A stretch of DNA of 64,000 bases from Isobaculum melis (lineage in GTDB: Bacteria; Bacillota; Bacilli; Lactobacillales; Carnobacteriaceae). Of this stretch, positions 45,410 through 53,551 are shown piece after piece. How positions within the stretch are numbered: the first letter of the stretch is position 1; each line of letters starts with the position of its first letter. The notes under the pieces were generated by a model that was given only the letters and a program-made list of their open reading frames with translations, did no database searches and was not told where the DNA came from. The position numbers and the translations under genes were made by a program. The stretch lies in the NCBI RefSeq assembly GCF_900111355.1, contig NZ_FOHA01000011.1, positions 23,506-87,505 of the forward strand, given 5' to 3'.

Positions 45410-45847
45410 ATGGAAATAACTTATCAAATTGTCACAGGAAAATCGGAACAAACTTATCAAGATGCCCTGACAATTAGAAAAAAAGTCTTTATTGAGGAAC
45501 AACAAATTGATCCTCTGATTGAATTAGATTGCTTAGATACAGAAACCATTCATTTTGTCGGATATTACAAAGAACAACCAGTTGTCACTGCTCGCTTGCT
45601 AAAATTAGTAGATCAATTAGGCAAAGTACAACGAGTGGCCGTCCTTCCAGCATTCCGTGAACAAGGACATGCTCGTGATTTAATGAACAAGGTGCAAGAG
45701 TATGCTTTTCAGCAAAAATTTATGGGCCTGATACTTGGTTCACAAGCTCACGCCGTTCCTTTTTATGAAAAGTTAGGTTATCAAAAATTTGGTGAGCCCT
45801 TCATTGAAGCTGGAATTGCTCACCAAACGATGAAAAAACTTTTTTAA
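45410..45847 (+). CDS. GNAT family N-acetyltransferase (ElaA/YjcF-like)
   Basis: A 145-residue GNAT with LTIRKKVFIEEQQI near the N-terminus, the acetyl-CoA motif VQRVAVLPAFREQGHARDLM, and GSQAHAVPFYEKLGYQKFGEPFIEAGI; the YEKLGY and EAGI pattern is typical of the YjcF/ElaA group. Substrate unknown. The ATG at 45410 follows TTGGAG. It is convergent with fabI and ends adjacent to the fabI stop. Confidence 0.88.
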   Translation: MEITYQIVTGKSEQTYQDALTIRKKVFIEEQQIDPLIELDCLDTETIHFVGYYKEQPVVTARLLKLVDQLGKVQRVAVLPAFREQGHARDLMNKVQEYAFQQKFMGLILGSQAHAVPFYEKLGYQKFGEPFIEAGIAHQTMKKLF

Positions 45848-46636
45848 TTAAAAGCCAACACTATGGAAGCCGCCATCCACATGAATGGTTTCGCCAGTCA
45901 CACCACGAGACATCTCACTTAATAAATAAACAGCCGTATCTCCCACTTCTGCAATATTTGTCGCTGTATGAAGTGGTGCACGCTCTTCCATCATTTCGGT
46001 AATTTTGCTAAAGCCTCCTACAGCTCTGCCACTTACTGTTCGAATTGGGCCTGCAGAAATCGTATTAATGCGATGGCCTAATTTGCCAATATCTCCTGCA
46101 AGATATTTCACACTTGCTTCCAGTGCCGCTTTAGCCACACCCATCACATTATAATTTTCAACAGCACGCTCTCCACCTAAATAGCTTAAGGTAATAAAGC
46201 TTGCATGTGCTGCTAAAACGCCGCTTTTTTCTGCTTCTCTCACAACCGCAGTTAAGGAGTAGCTACTAATATCTTGTGCTAATAAATAATCAGCACGTCC
46301 CACTTCATAGTAATCACCTTTTAAGTTCTCTTTATTTGAGAAGGCAATACAGTGTGCTACACCTGAAAGCGTGATATTTCGTTCTTTAATAGCAGCAAAT
46401 AAATCAATAATTGGTTGATCCTGTGAGACATCTGTATCAAAAATCAAGGCCTCCTGATTTTGCTCACCTAGTTGTCCTCTTAGTTTTTCTACCTGTGCAA
46501 TAGAGCGTTCTCCTGTTGAAGAGAAAATCAATGTTGCACCAAATTTATCTAATGATTGCGCAATCCCCCAAGCAATACTCCAGTTATTGGCAACCCCCAT
46601 TACTAAATATGTTTGTCCTTTTAAATTAAAACTCAT
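45848..46636 (-). CDS. fabI: Enoyl-[acyl-carrier-protein] reductase (NADH) FabI
   Basis: A 262-residue atypical short-chain dehydrogenase with the N-terminal VMGVANNWSIAWGIAQSL, SYLGGERAVENYNVMGVAKAAL holding the Tyr-x6-Lys catalytic pair, and ISAGPIRTVSGRAV. It makes the last reduction of each fatty-acid elongation cycle. It is outside a fab gene cluster. Confidence 0.95.
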   Translation of the reverse strand: MSFNLKGQTYLVMGVANNWSIAWGIAQSLDKFGATLIFSSTGERSIAQVEKLRGQLGEQNQEALIFDTDVSQDQPIIDLFAAIKERNITLSGVAHCIAFSNKENLKGDYYEVGRADYLLAQDISSYSLTAVVREAEKSGVLAAHASFITLSYLGGERAVENYNVMGVAKAALEASVKYLAGDIGKLGHRINTISAGPIRTVSGRAVGGFSKITEMMEERAPLHTATNIAEVGDTAVYLLSEMSRGVTGETIHVDGGFHSVGF

Positions 46637-46728
46637 GATAAGCCCCTTTCCAAATACGTAATCTATCCATATTGTACGCTACTTTTTTTGAAAAGGGAAG
46701 TTTTTTATTAGTAGCTACTAATATTTTT

Positions 46729-46968
46729 CTATTTATTCCGATTTAACAAAGCTGCTCGTTTTGCTTTTAAATCATTTAATCTTGCTTCTTTTTCATGAGG
46801 CAACAAGGTTAATGTGGTACAATCTGCAGTTTGAGTCAGCTCAAAGACATCTCCAATGACGGCCTGCGTCGGTACTAATTGAACAGAAAAATAAAGCGGA
46901 GCCGTCCCATTATCAGGTATCATGCGAACAAGTTGCTCATTTTCTAAAGCTTCATAAACTAATTTCAT
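46729..46968 (-). CDS. Small protein paired with an MBL hydrolase (DUF3006-like)
   Basis: A 79-residue beta-rich protein starting MKLVYEALENEQLVRMIPDNG with a basic helical C-terminus (RLNDLKAKRAALLNRNK). Position directly after a ComEC/Rec2-type metallo-beta-lactamase gene and the layout suggest DUF3006, but the match is not strong. The ATG at 46968 has AAGGAG at 8 nt, inside the end of the upstream gene, giving a 2-bp gap and likely coupling. Confidence 0.6.
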   Translation of the reverse strand: MKLVYEALENEQLVRMIPDNGTAPLYFSVQLVPTQAVIGDVFELTQTADCTTLTLLPHEKEARLNDLKAKRAALLNRNK

Positions 46969-46970
46969 AA

Positions 46971-47993
46971 TCATTTCTCCTTTTGATTGAAAGTATTGAT
47001 TAAATTTTCGCCCTTTTCTAATTGCCACGTGTAACTACCATCATTTTTAACAGTTAAAGTGATTGAACCATTTTGATCTGTTCCATATAATTCAGTCACA
47101 CCCACTTCTTTGATGCGGTTCATAGCTTCGATATGTGGGTGGCCATAAGTATTGTTAACTCCCGCTGAATAAACCGCAATTTTAGGAGCAACTCTTTGTA
47201 GAAAAGTTAAAGAATTACTGTCTTTAGAACCATGATGTCCTACTTGAAATAAGGTAGCTTGGAGGGGTAATTGTGTCGTTAATAGTTCTTTTTCTACACG
47301 GGTACTAGCATCTCCTGTGAATAAGGCGGAGAATGTGCCAAAATGGAGCATGACACTAATTGAATCATCATTGGTGTTACTTTTAGGAATTTCTGTTGGG
47401 TTTAATACCTCTAGTTGGAATTCACCAAAAGTAGCAGTTTCTCCTCTTTTTGGTTCTTTATAAACTGCTTTTGAAGCACTGATGCGATCTAGTAAGCGCT
47501 CATAGATCTTGGTTGTACTATCAAAACCATTCATCCAAACCTCTTTCACATCAAAATAGTCCAGCACTAAATCACCATGTCCAATATGATCGGAGTCACC
47601 ATGGGTAAAAATCAGTAAATCAATTTTGCCACCTGTGCCAATCGCTTCATTTAAATAGCCAATAATTCTTTTTTCACGATCATCATATCTACCAGTATCG
47701 ATTAAAATTGTGGTACCATCACTGCCTTTAATTAAAGTGGCATCTCCTTGTCCAACATTTAAAAATTGAAAAGTTGCTTCTCCTGTTGCAGGAATAGTTG
47801 GTTGACTCATTGGCTGTTCAGTTGCAATTTCTTCCCCTTTTAAATAAGCAAGAAGATGCTCAGGTGTTAAGGATATATTTCTTGCATTCATTTCAAAGAT
47901 GACACTTAATGTTAAGCTTAGACAAACCAAGAGAATCACTAGCCATAATGGTTTTTTTACTATTTTTTGACGTTTTTTTCTTTTTGCCATCAT
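46971..47993 (-). CDS. ComEC/Rec2-like metallo-beta-lactamase-fold protein, membrane-anchored
   Basis: A 340-residue protein with a basic N-terminus and one membrane anchor (about 14-32), then an extracellular MBL domain with FLNVGQGDATLI, the metal motif FTHGDSDHIGH, GDAS, GHHGSKDS and SAGVNNTYGHPH. The domain matches the C-terminal part of ComEC, without the channel, so it may be an extracellular nuclease or phosphodiesterase. The start is one of two adjacent ATG codons (47996 or 47993) after GGGGGAAG. Confidence 0.82.
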   Translation of the reverse strand: MMAKRKKRQKIVKKPLWLVILLVCLSLTLSVIFEMNARNISLTPEHLLAYLKGEEIATEQPMSQPTIPATGEATFQFLNVGQGDATLIKGSDGTTILIDTGRYDDREKRIIGYLNEAIGTGGKIDLLIFTHGDSDHIGHGDLVLDYFDVKEVWMNGFDSTTKIYERLLDRISASKAVYKEPKRGETATFGEFQLEVLNPTEIPKSNTNDDSISVMLHFGTFSALFTGDASTRVEKELLTTQLPLQATLFQVGHHGSKDSNSLTFLQRVAPKIAVYSAGVNNTYGHPHIEAMNRIKEVGVTELYGTDQNGSITLTVKNDGSYTWQLEKGENLINTFNQKEK

Positions 47994-48030
47994 TCTTCCC
48001 CCACACATATGTTCTTATTTTGTTAAAATA

Positions 48031-48063
48031 ATTGAGACAAAACACAATTGGCTCTGTCTCAAT
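48031..48063 (-). terminator. Terminator after mgtE
   Basis: ATTGAGACA and TGTCTCAAT are complementary, followed on the minus strand by ATTTT. The stem uses the same GAGACA start as other hairpins here. Confidence 0.6.
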
Positions 48064-48070
48064 CTGCTCA

Positions 48071-49435
48071 CTACATAAAGGAGCTCATAAATAAACTTGC
48101 AATATTAAAATAAATTAACACACTGGTTAAATCACTCATTGTTGTAATAAATGGCCCACTGGCTACAGCTGGGTCAAAGCCTAGCTTATCCATTAACATT
48201 GGAATTAAGCTTCCTGCTACAGTGGCAACTGTAATCGCAAAAAACATAGCCATCCCAATCACAAACCCTAGCATAAAATTGGTTTTCCAGATGCCCACCA
48301 CAAACATAATAGTAAAGCCAGTCACAAACCCTGTAACTAGTCCTGTTAGGATTTCACTGATTAGCATATGACCAAAGTTCATTTCATTTTCATCTTTAAT
48401 GGCAAGACGTCTCACTGCTACCGCCAATGATTGTGTTCCCGCATTACCTGCTGTTCCTGTAATTAAAGAGATAAATACGGCTAGAATGCTTGCTTCACTG
48501 AGCAATGTCTCATAGTGACTGATCAATGTGGCTGTACTCATCCCTAAAAATAGTAAGGTAATCAACCATGGCAAGCGCTTTGAAGCAGCTTTAATTGGAT
48601 TTTCAGTTACCTCTTCAACGTTTACCCCAGCCAATCCAGAATAGTCGCTTGTTGCTTCTTCATCAATGACATCAATAATATCATCTACGGTAATAATCCC
48701 TAATAAGTGCTCTTCAAAGTCAATCACGGGTACGGCTAAGAAATTATAATCACGAATGGTTTTGGCAACATTGACTTGATCATCTGCTACATTTACTGAG
48801 ACAATCCGATCATTCATAATATCTTCAATGAGCATATCATCTTCATGAATAATTAAATCTCTTAACGAAATGACCCCTAATAAATGCTCTTCGCGATCCA
48901 CTACATAGATATAATAAATGGTTTCAGCCTCTTTTGCGGCTTCTTTTAAAATAATCATCGCTGATTTAACCGTTTGATTGGCAACAATTGACACAAATTC
49001 TGTTGTCATAATCGCACCAGCTGTTTCATCTTCATAATGAAGGAGGGCTTTAATTTCATTTGCATTTTCGGCATCCATCATGCTTAAATATCCAGCAACA
49101 CGACTTTTATCTAATTGGTTCAAAATATCTACTGCATTATCAGCAAACATTGAGCCAAGCATATCAGCAGCATACTTCGAATCCATTTCTTCCAAATAGA
49201 TTTCAATGGATTCCTGGTCTTCTTCCAATGCTTCAAACATATCGCCTAACTCTTTAGGTGATAGATAATGATACATATTCATTCGCTCTTCTGGTAATAA
49301 TGCTAAATAAAATTGCCCTTGATCATAAGGATGAAGTTCTAAAAATTCTTCACGAAAAGCCTGTAAATTACTTTCTCGTAAAAAATTAGCTAATGCCTCA
49401 TGATTTACTTCTACTTCCTGTTGTAATTCAGCCAC
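48071..49435 (-). CDS. mgtE: Magnesium transporter MgtE
   Basis: A 454-residue protein with the cytosolic N domain (about 10-125), a CBS pair (about 130-255) and five C-terminal membrane helices. PWLITLLFLGMSTATLI and the selectivity region TGTAGNAGTQSLAV are diagnostic. The CBS/N domains close the channel when cytosolic Mg2+ is high. It is the last gene of relQ-nadK-rlu-mgtE, 34 bp after the pseudouridine synthase. Confidence 0.94.
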   Translation of the reverse strand: MAELQQEVEVNHEALANFLRESNLQAFREEFLELHPYDQGQFYLALLPEERMNMYHYLSPKELGDMFEALEEDQESIEIYLEEMDSKYAADMLGSMFADNAVDILNQLDKSRVAGYLSMMDAENANEIKALLHYEDETAGAIMTTEFVSIVANQTVKSAMIILKEAAKEAETIYYIYVVDREEHLLGVISLRDLIIHEDDMLIEDIMNDRIVSVNVADDQVNVAKTIRDYNFLAVPVIDFEEHLLGIITVDDIIDVIDEEATSDYSGLAGVNVEEVTENPIKAASKRLPWLITLLFLGMSTATLISHYETLLSEASILAVFISLITGTAGNAGTQSLAVAVRRLAIKDENEMNFGHMLISEILTGLVTGFVTGFTIMFVVGIWKTNFMLGFVIGMAMFFAITVATVAGSLIPMLMDKLGFDPAVASGPFITTMSDLTSVLIYFNIASLFMSSFM

Positions 49436-49469
49436 CTTACATGACCCTCTCTCTACAAATATTTCTTTC

Positions 49470-50363
49470 TTACTTTTGATTGGCTAGCCAGCCTTGCATA
49501 TCTTGAGGTAATGGACTTTCAATGGTTAATAATTCTCCTGTGAAGGGATGATGAAATACTAATTTGGCACAATGTAGGGCTTGTCTTTCAACGGGTTCTT
49601 GATTTTTTCCACCATATAAATCATCTCCAATTAAAGGATGATGGATTGCAGCAAAATGAACACGAATTTGATGGGTGCGCCCAGTATGAAGCTGGATATC
49701 AACTAATGTTCCCTCTTCAAAACAAGATGCTACCCAAAATTCTGTTTGTGCAACTTTCCCATCTGGTCTTACTTGTCGTTCCATTAAAGAGCCTTCAACA
49801 CGTCCAATTGGCGCATCAATCATTTGATGGGTGCCCTCAGGAATACTGCCTGAAATTAAAGCTTGATATTTTTTAGTCATTTGCTTTTTTCGTAATTGAA
49901 TATCCATCTTAGCGTGGGCATAGCCATGCTTGGCAAAGAGCATCAAACCTGTTGTATCACGATCTAACCTTGTGACAATATGAATCACTTGATTGGGGTA
50001 GTTTTGCGCCACATAATAGCCCTTTACACGATTGGCCATTGTTCCTGATGGATGAACTTGTGAGGTAATGGAGGCAACCCCACTCGGTTTATTCACAATT
50101 AATAAATGCTCATCTTCATAAACAATATCAATTGGAAGATGCACCGGAATGGTTGTTTCATGTCCAGCTTCATCTGGTATCACAACAGTTACCTGGTCTC
50201 CTTTTTTTAAAAAATATATGGCATTTTTTTCGATGTCATTAACTAGGATCAAGCCACCATTAAATTTAATTTTTGCAAGCAAGGCTCGGGATATATCCTT
50301 AGTCCGTAAAAATTGCTTTACTTGTATCGCTTCTTCGTTTTCATAAGTCCAACTAAATTTCAT
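49470..50363 (-). CDS. RluA/RluD family RNA pseudouridine synthase
   Basis: A 297-residue enzyme with an N-terminal S4-like part, the catalytic aspartate in IVTRLDRDTTGLMLFAKH, and the C-terminal LHTGRTHQIRVHFAAIHHPLIGDDLYGG. It isomerises uridines in rRNA (YjbO type); the exact target is not readable. The ATG at 50363 overlaps the end of nadK by 11 bp. Confidence 0.92.
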   Translation of the reverse strand: MKFSWTYENEEAIQVKQFLRTKDISRALLAKIKFNGGLILVNDIEKNAIYFLKKGDQVTVVIPDEAGHETTIPVHLPIDIVYEDEHLLIVNKPSGVASITSQVHPSGTMANRVKGYYVAQNYPNQVIHIVTRLDRDTTGLMLFAKHGYAHAKMDIQLRKKQMTKKYQALISGSIPEGTHQMIDAPIGRVEGSLMERQVRPDGKVAQTEFWVASCFEEGTLVDIQLHTGRTHQIRVHFAAIHHPLIGDDLYGGKNQEPVERQALHCAKLVFHHPFTGELLTIESPLPQDMQGWLANQK

Positions 50364-51165
50364 TTTTTTCTCGCGCTCCGATAAACGCATCCTCTACTCT
50401 TCGCCAAAATGACGTATGTCGATAATGCGCAAAATGAATGCGCTCAGTAGCAATACGATAATTTATTTCTGATATATTTGTGTGCTGATGGGTAAATTGG
50501 TCAATGCCTAATAGAAATTCATTTTGTTCAGCTGGCTTGACCGTAATCCATTCATCTGGTGCCAAAATCATCGCAGAGCTTAATGTTCTAAACACACGAT
50601 TATTGATTGAAGCAATCTCAGCTAATTGAAGTGCTTCTAAGCGGGGATGAAGAACTGCGCCACCAATTGATTTATTATAGGCTGTTGAACCTGTTGGGGT
50701 AGAAATACAAATTCCATCTCCTCTAAAGCGCTCAAACAGCTGATCCTTAATATAAATATCCAAGACCATTGTGCCGCTAACTTGTTTAAAGGTCGATTCA
50801 TTTAAGGCTAAAAAATGCGCACTTGCTTGTTCATCATGATAGTTAATTGTGACATCTAATAAGGGATAGGTCACACTTTTCCCTTCATCATGAAGTAAGC
50901 TTGTTACTAAATCTTCATATTCATAATCACGCCAATCTGTATAAAAGCCTAAATGGCCTGTATGCACACCAACAAATCGGACATGATCCAATTGATGGGC
51001 ATATCGATGAAAAGCATTCAGCAAGGTTCCATCTCCACCAATAGAAATCACAACATCAGGCAACTTCTCATCATAAATCAGCCCTTTTTCAGTACAAGAG
51101 GCAATAAATTTTTCGGCAATCATTTGAGTCTTCTCATCATTTTTTTTAACAACTGAAAAACGCAT
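50353..51165 (-). CDS. nadK: NAD kinase
   Basis: A 270-residue enzyme with the GGDGTLL phosphate-binding motif, the NE...G motif (LNESTFKQ) and the TPTGSTAYNKSIGGAVLHP block. It makes NADP+ from NAD+. It lies between relQ and the pseudouridine synthase, the conserved yjbMNO arrangement. Confidence 0.96.
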   Translation of the reverse strand: MRFSVVKKNDEKTQMIAEKFIASCTEKGLIYDEKLPDVVISIGGDGTLLNAFHRYAHQLDHVRFVGVHTGHLGFYTDWRDYEYEDLVTSLLHDEGKSVTYPLLDVTINYHDEQASAHFLALNESTFKQVSGTMVLDIYIKDQLFERFRGDGICISTPTGSTAYNKSIGGAVLHPRLEALQLAEIASINNRVFRTLSSAMILAPDEWITVKPAEQNEFLLGIDQFTHQHTNISEINYRIATERIHFAHYRHTSFWRRVEDAFIGAREKNEI

Positions 51166-51247
51166 CGGTTGCCTCCTTCTGTGATTTCTAATGAATCACT
51201 TGTTTTTTTATTGATTAGGAATGTTCAGAAGTCTTCTAAAAGAGACC

Positions 51248-51883
51248 TTATTTTTTATGTTTTTTATTATGAACAAATAAAACCTGGGCTTCTTTAATTT
51301 CTTCTCTAATTTCTGACATTTCCTCATCTAATAGGAAAGCAGCTTCAGCAGCACGTTCTAAGCGTGTATTAATATCCGCCGGTAAATCACCACGATATTT
51401 ATAGTTTAAGGAATGTTCAATGGTTGCCCAAAAGTTCATTGATAAGGTTCTAATTTGGATTTCAGCTAAAATGATATGCTCCCCATTAATTCCTTGAACT
51501 GGATATGCGATGACAATATGATAAGAACGATAACCACTCTTTTTTTTATTTGAAATATAATCTCTTTCCTCTACCACTTTAAAATCTTTTCTTTTACGGA
51601 GCAAATCTACAACTGTGTAAATATCTTCCACAAACTGGCACATAATTCTTAGGCCAGCAATATCTTGCATTTCCATTCCTATTTTTTCTTCAGGTATATT
51701 TCTTAATTCAGCTTTTACAAGAATACTATCAACTGGCTTGACTCTTCCTGTTACGAATTCAATCGGAGCATGTGTATTTTCTTGTCGAAATTGCTTACGA
51801 ATGCCTTTTAATTTAATTTTCATTTCATCAACTGCTTGGCTATATGGTGCTAAAAAGTGATCCCAATTTTGAATCATAGTCAT
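51248..51883 (-). CDS. relQ: Small alarmone synthetase RelQ (GTP pyrophosphokinase)
   Basis: A 211-residue single-domain synthetase with EFVTGRVKPVDSILVK, RIMCQFVEDIYTVVDLLR and KKSGYRSYHIVI; the G-loop Tyr is in GYRSYH and EIQIRTLSMNFWATIEHSLNYK is typical. There is no hydrolase domain. It makes (p)ppGpp in response to stress at low level, as characterised in enterococci. First gene of its operon, divergent from the CYTH gene. Start alternatives are MTMIQ or the ATG two codons later. Confidence 0.94.
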   Translation of the reverse strand: MTMIQNWDHFLAPYSQAVDEMKIKLKGIRKQFRQENTHAPIEFVTGRVKPVDSILVKAELRNIPEEKIGMEMQDIAGLRIMCQFVEDIYTVVDLLRKRKDFKVVEERDYISNKKKSGYRSYHIVIAYPVQGINGEHIILAEIQIRTLSMNFWATIEHSLNYKYRGDLPADINTRLERAAEAAFLLDEEMSEIREEIKEAQVLFVHNKKHKK

Positions 51884-52082
51884 CCCTCTTTTATATCTTT
51901 TATTCCATTATTCATCTCTTTTTTTGAATCGGTATGGTCAATTCGTCCATTGTATATTTTACCATAGTTTCCTATTTTTATGTAGCGAATGAAGTTATTT
52001 TTACAGGTCATAAGGCTCAAAACTGTTTTTTTAGAAAAAATGTGGTAAACTGTGTGGGACTTATTTTGCTGGAGGGAAAACA

Positions 52083-52655
52083 ATGAGTGAACAACTTGAA
52101 ATAGAATTTAAAAACTTATTAACAGAACCAGAATATAAAAAGTTAATTGACCATTTTCAACTTCAACCAGCTGACTTTTTTTCACAAGAAAATTTTTATT
52201 TTGATACATCAGAAAACACATTGAAACAATTAGGTGCAGCTCTGAGAATCAGATGTTTTAGCCAGACTGCTGAAGCAACCTTAAAGACACCTCATGAAAA
52301 TGGCTTACTAGAAATTACAGATTCACTCACACTAGCTGAAGCCCATCAACTTTTAGCTGCAAAACAACTGACTGGTTTACCTCATATTTCTGAAAAATTA
52401 GCTACATTTAAGCTCACACTTCAAGATTTCCAACGCTTAGGTTCATTAAAAACAACACGTGCTGAAAAAAGAATTGCTCAAGGCTTACTAGTCTTTGATC
52501 AAAGTGACTACAATCATATAACCGATTATGAATTAGAATTTGAAGTAGCCAATTTTGAACAAGGACAAGCTTTTTTTGCTCATTTTTTAGCAGAACATCA
52601 TATTCCAATCCGTAAAACGCCAAACAAAGTAGCAAGAATGTTTCTTTCTCTTTAA
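52083..52655 (+). CDS. CYTH domain protein (YjbK-like)
   Basis: A 190-residue protein with the EXEXK-type N-terminus QLEIEFKNLLT, the FYFDTSENTL metal/phosphate site, RIRCF, TLKTP, and EFEV near the C-terminus. CYTH enzymes bind triphosphates (tripolyphosphatase or thiamine-triphosphatase activity). The gene next to relQ/nadK is conserved and suggests nucleotide or polyphosphate metabolism. GGAGGG precedes the ATG; an extended -10 (TGGTAAACT) lies about 32 nt upstream. Confidence 0.9.
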   Translation: MSEQLEIEFKNLLTEPEYKKLIDHFQLQPADFFSQENFYFDTSENTLKQLGAALRIRCFSQTAEATLKTPHENGLLEITDSLTLAEAHQLLAAKQLTGLPHISEKLATFKLTLQDFQRLGSLKTTRAEKRIAQGLLVFDQSDYNHITDYELEFEVANFEQGQAFFAHFLAEHHIPIRKTPNKVARMFLSL

Positions 52656-52833
52656 GCAATTAGCAAGTAATATGCTCTTTTCAAAAAACGCTATCTGTTA
52701 AATGTGGCTAATTTGTTACAAAAAAAAAGAAGAGCCATTAAATGTCAAGTGTTTATTTTAGAATTATTAAAAATATTTTGTTATGGTAGAGCTATAAAGA
52801 AAACAAATACTAATGATAAGGTGATTGATACTC

Positions 52834-53511
52834 ATGATACGTTATACAAATAATCAGGAACAATCGAATCGCATCATTGAATTATACATGTTTGTAAATC
52901 CATTAGGAACAAGATGTTTGAAAGCTGAAGAACATGCGTTGAAGTTAATTGAATCTCATAAAGGGAAATTTCATTTTCGAGTCATCGCTTTCCATAACCT
53001 TCAAACAGTTGCAAACTATATGAAAGCTCTAAACATTGATGCATCGAAACAACCAGAAATTTCACAAAACTTATATCAAGCTTGCCTTGCTTTTAAAGCA
53101 GCTGAACTACAAGGTAAAAAAAATGGTCGAAACTTTTTGATTACCTTACAACGAGATGTTGTCCTAAATAAAAAAACATTTTGCTATGACTTATTAGTAG
53201 AGGTTGCAAAACAAACTGGCATTGATGTAGAGATGTTTTTAACAGATCTACATTCCGATTTGGTTCAAAAAGCGTTTGAAAGCGACCAAAAAATTGCAAG
53301 AGAAATGTGTGTGGAGAAAAATCCATCTGCTGTTTTTTTTGATACAGATGATACAAATTATGGTATTTTAATTGATGATTGCCTGACACCAGATATTCTA
53401 GAGAAAGTTTATCAAGAGATTATTACACCTGAACATCAGGTAAAACGTTTAACAAGTAGCACACACCTACCCGCTGCTCGTAGGATTAAACATTATTTGC
53501 GTTCATTATAA
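52834..53511 (+). CDS. spxH: ClpXP adaptor SpxH (YjbH), DsbA-like
   Basis: A 225-residue thioredoxin-fold protein starting MIRYTNNQEQ, with IIELYMFVNPLGTRCLKAEEH where Bacillus YjbH has a CxxC-type active site. Here only one cysteine is left in that loop. SpxH delivers the regulator Spx to ClpXP for degradation. The ATG at 52834 follows AAGGTGA; the three codons before it are unlikely to be used. pepF is convergent and spx lies 4 kb away. Confidence 0.87.
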   Translation: MIRYTNNQEQSNRIIELYMFVNPLGTRCLKAEEHALKLIESHKGKFHFRVIAFHNLQTVANYMKALNIDASKQPEISQNLYQACLAFKAAELQGKKNGRNFLITLQRDVVLNKKTFCYDLLVEVAKQTGIDVEMFLTDLHSDLVQKAFESDQKIAREMCVEKNPSAVFFDTDDTNYGILIDDCLTPDILEKVYQEIITPEHQVKRLTSSTHLPAARRIKHYLRSL

Positions 53512-53545
53512 AAGCATTGAAGAGTAAGATCTCTTCAATGCTTTT
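53510..53545. terminator. Bidirectional terminator between spxH and pepF
   Basis: AAAAGCATTGAAGAG and CTCTTCAATGCTTTT form a perfect stem with a 6-nt loop and T runs on both sides. Confidence 0.9.
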
Positions 53546-53551
53546 TTATGC

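Noticed and set aside
49436..49469. Mg2+-sensing M-box riboswitch upstream of mgtE
   Set aside because: Only 34 bp separate mgtE from the upstream pseudouridine synthase gene; there is no room for an M-box.
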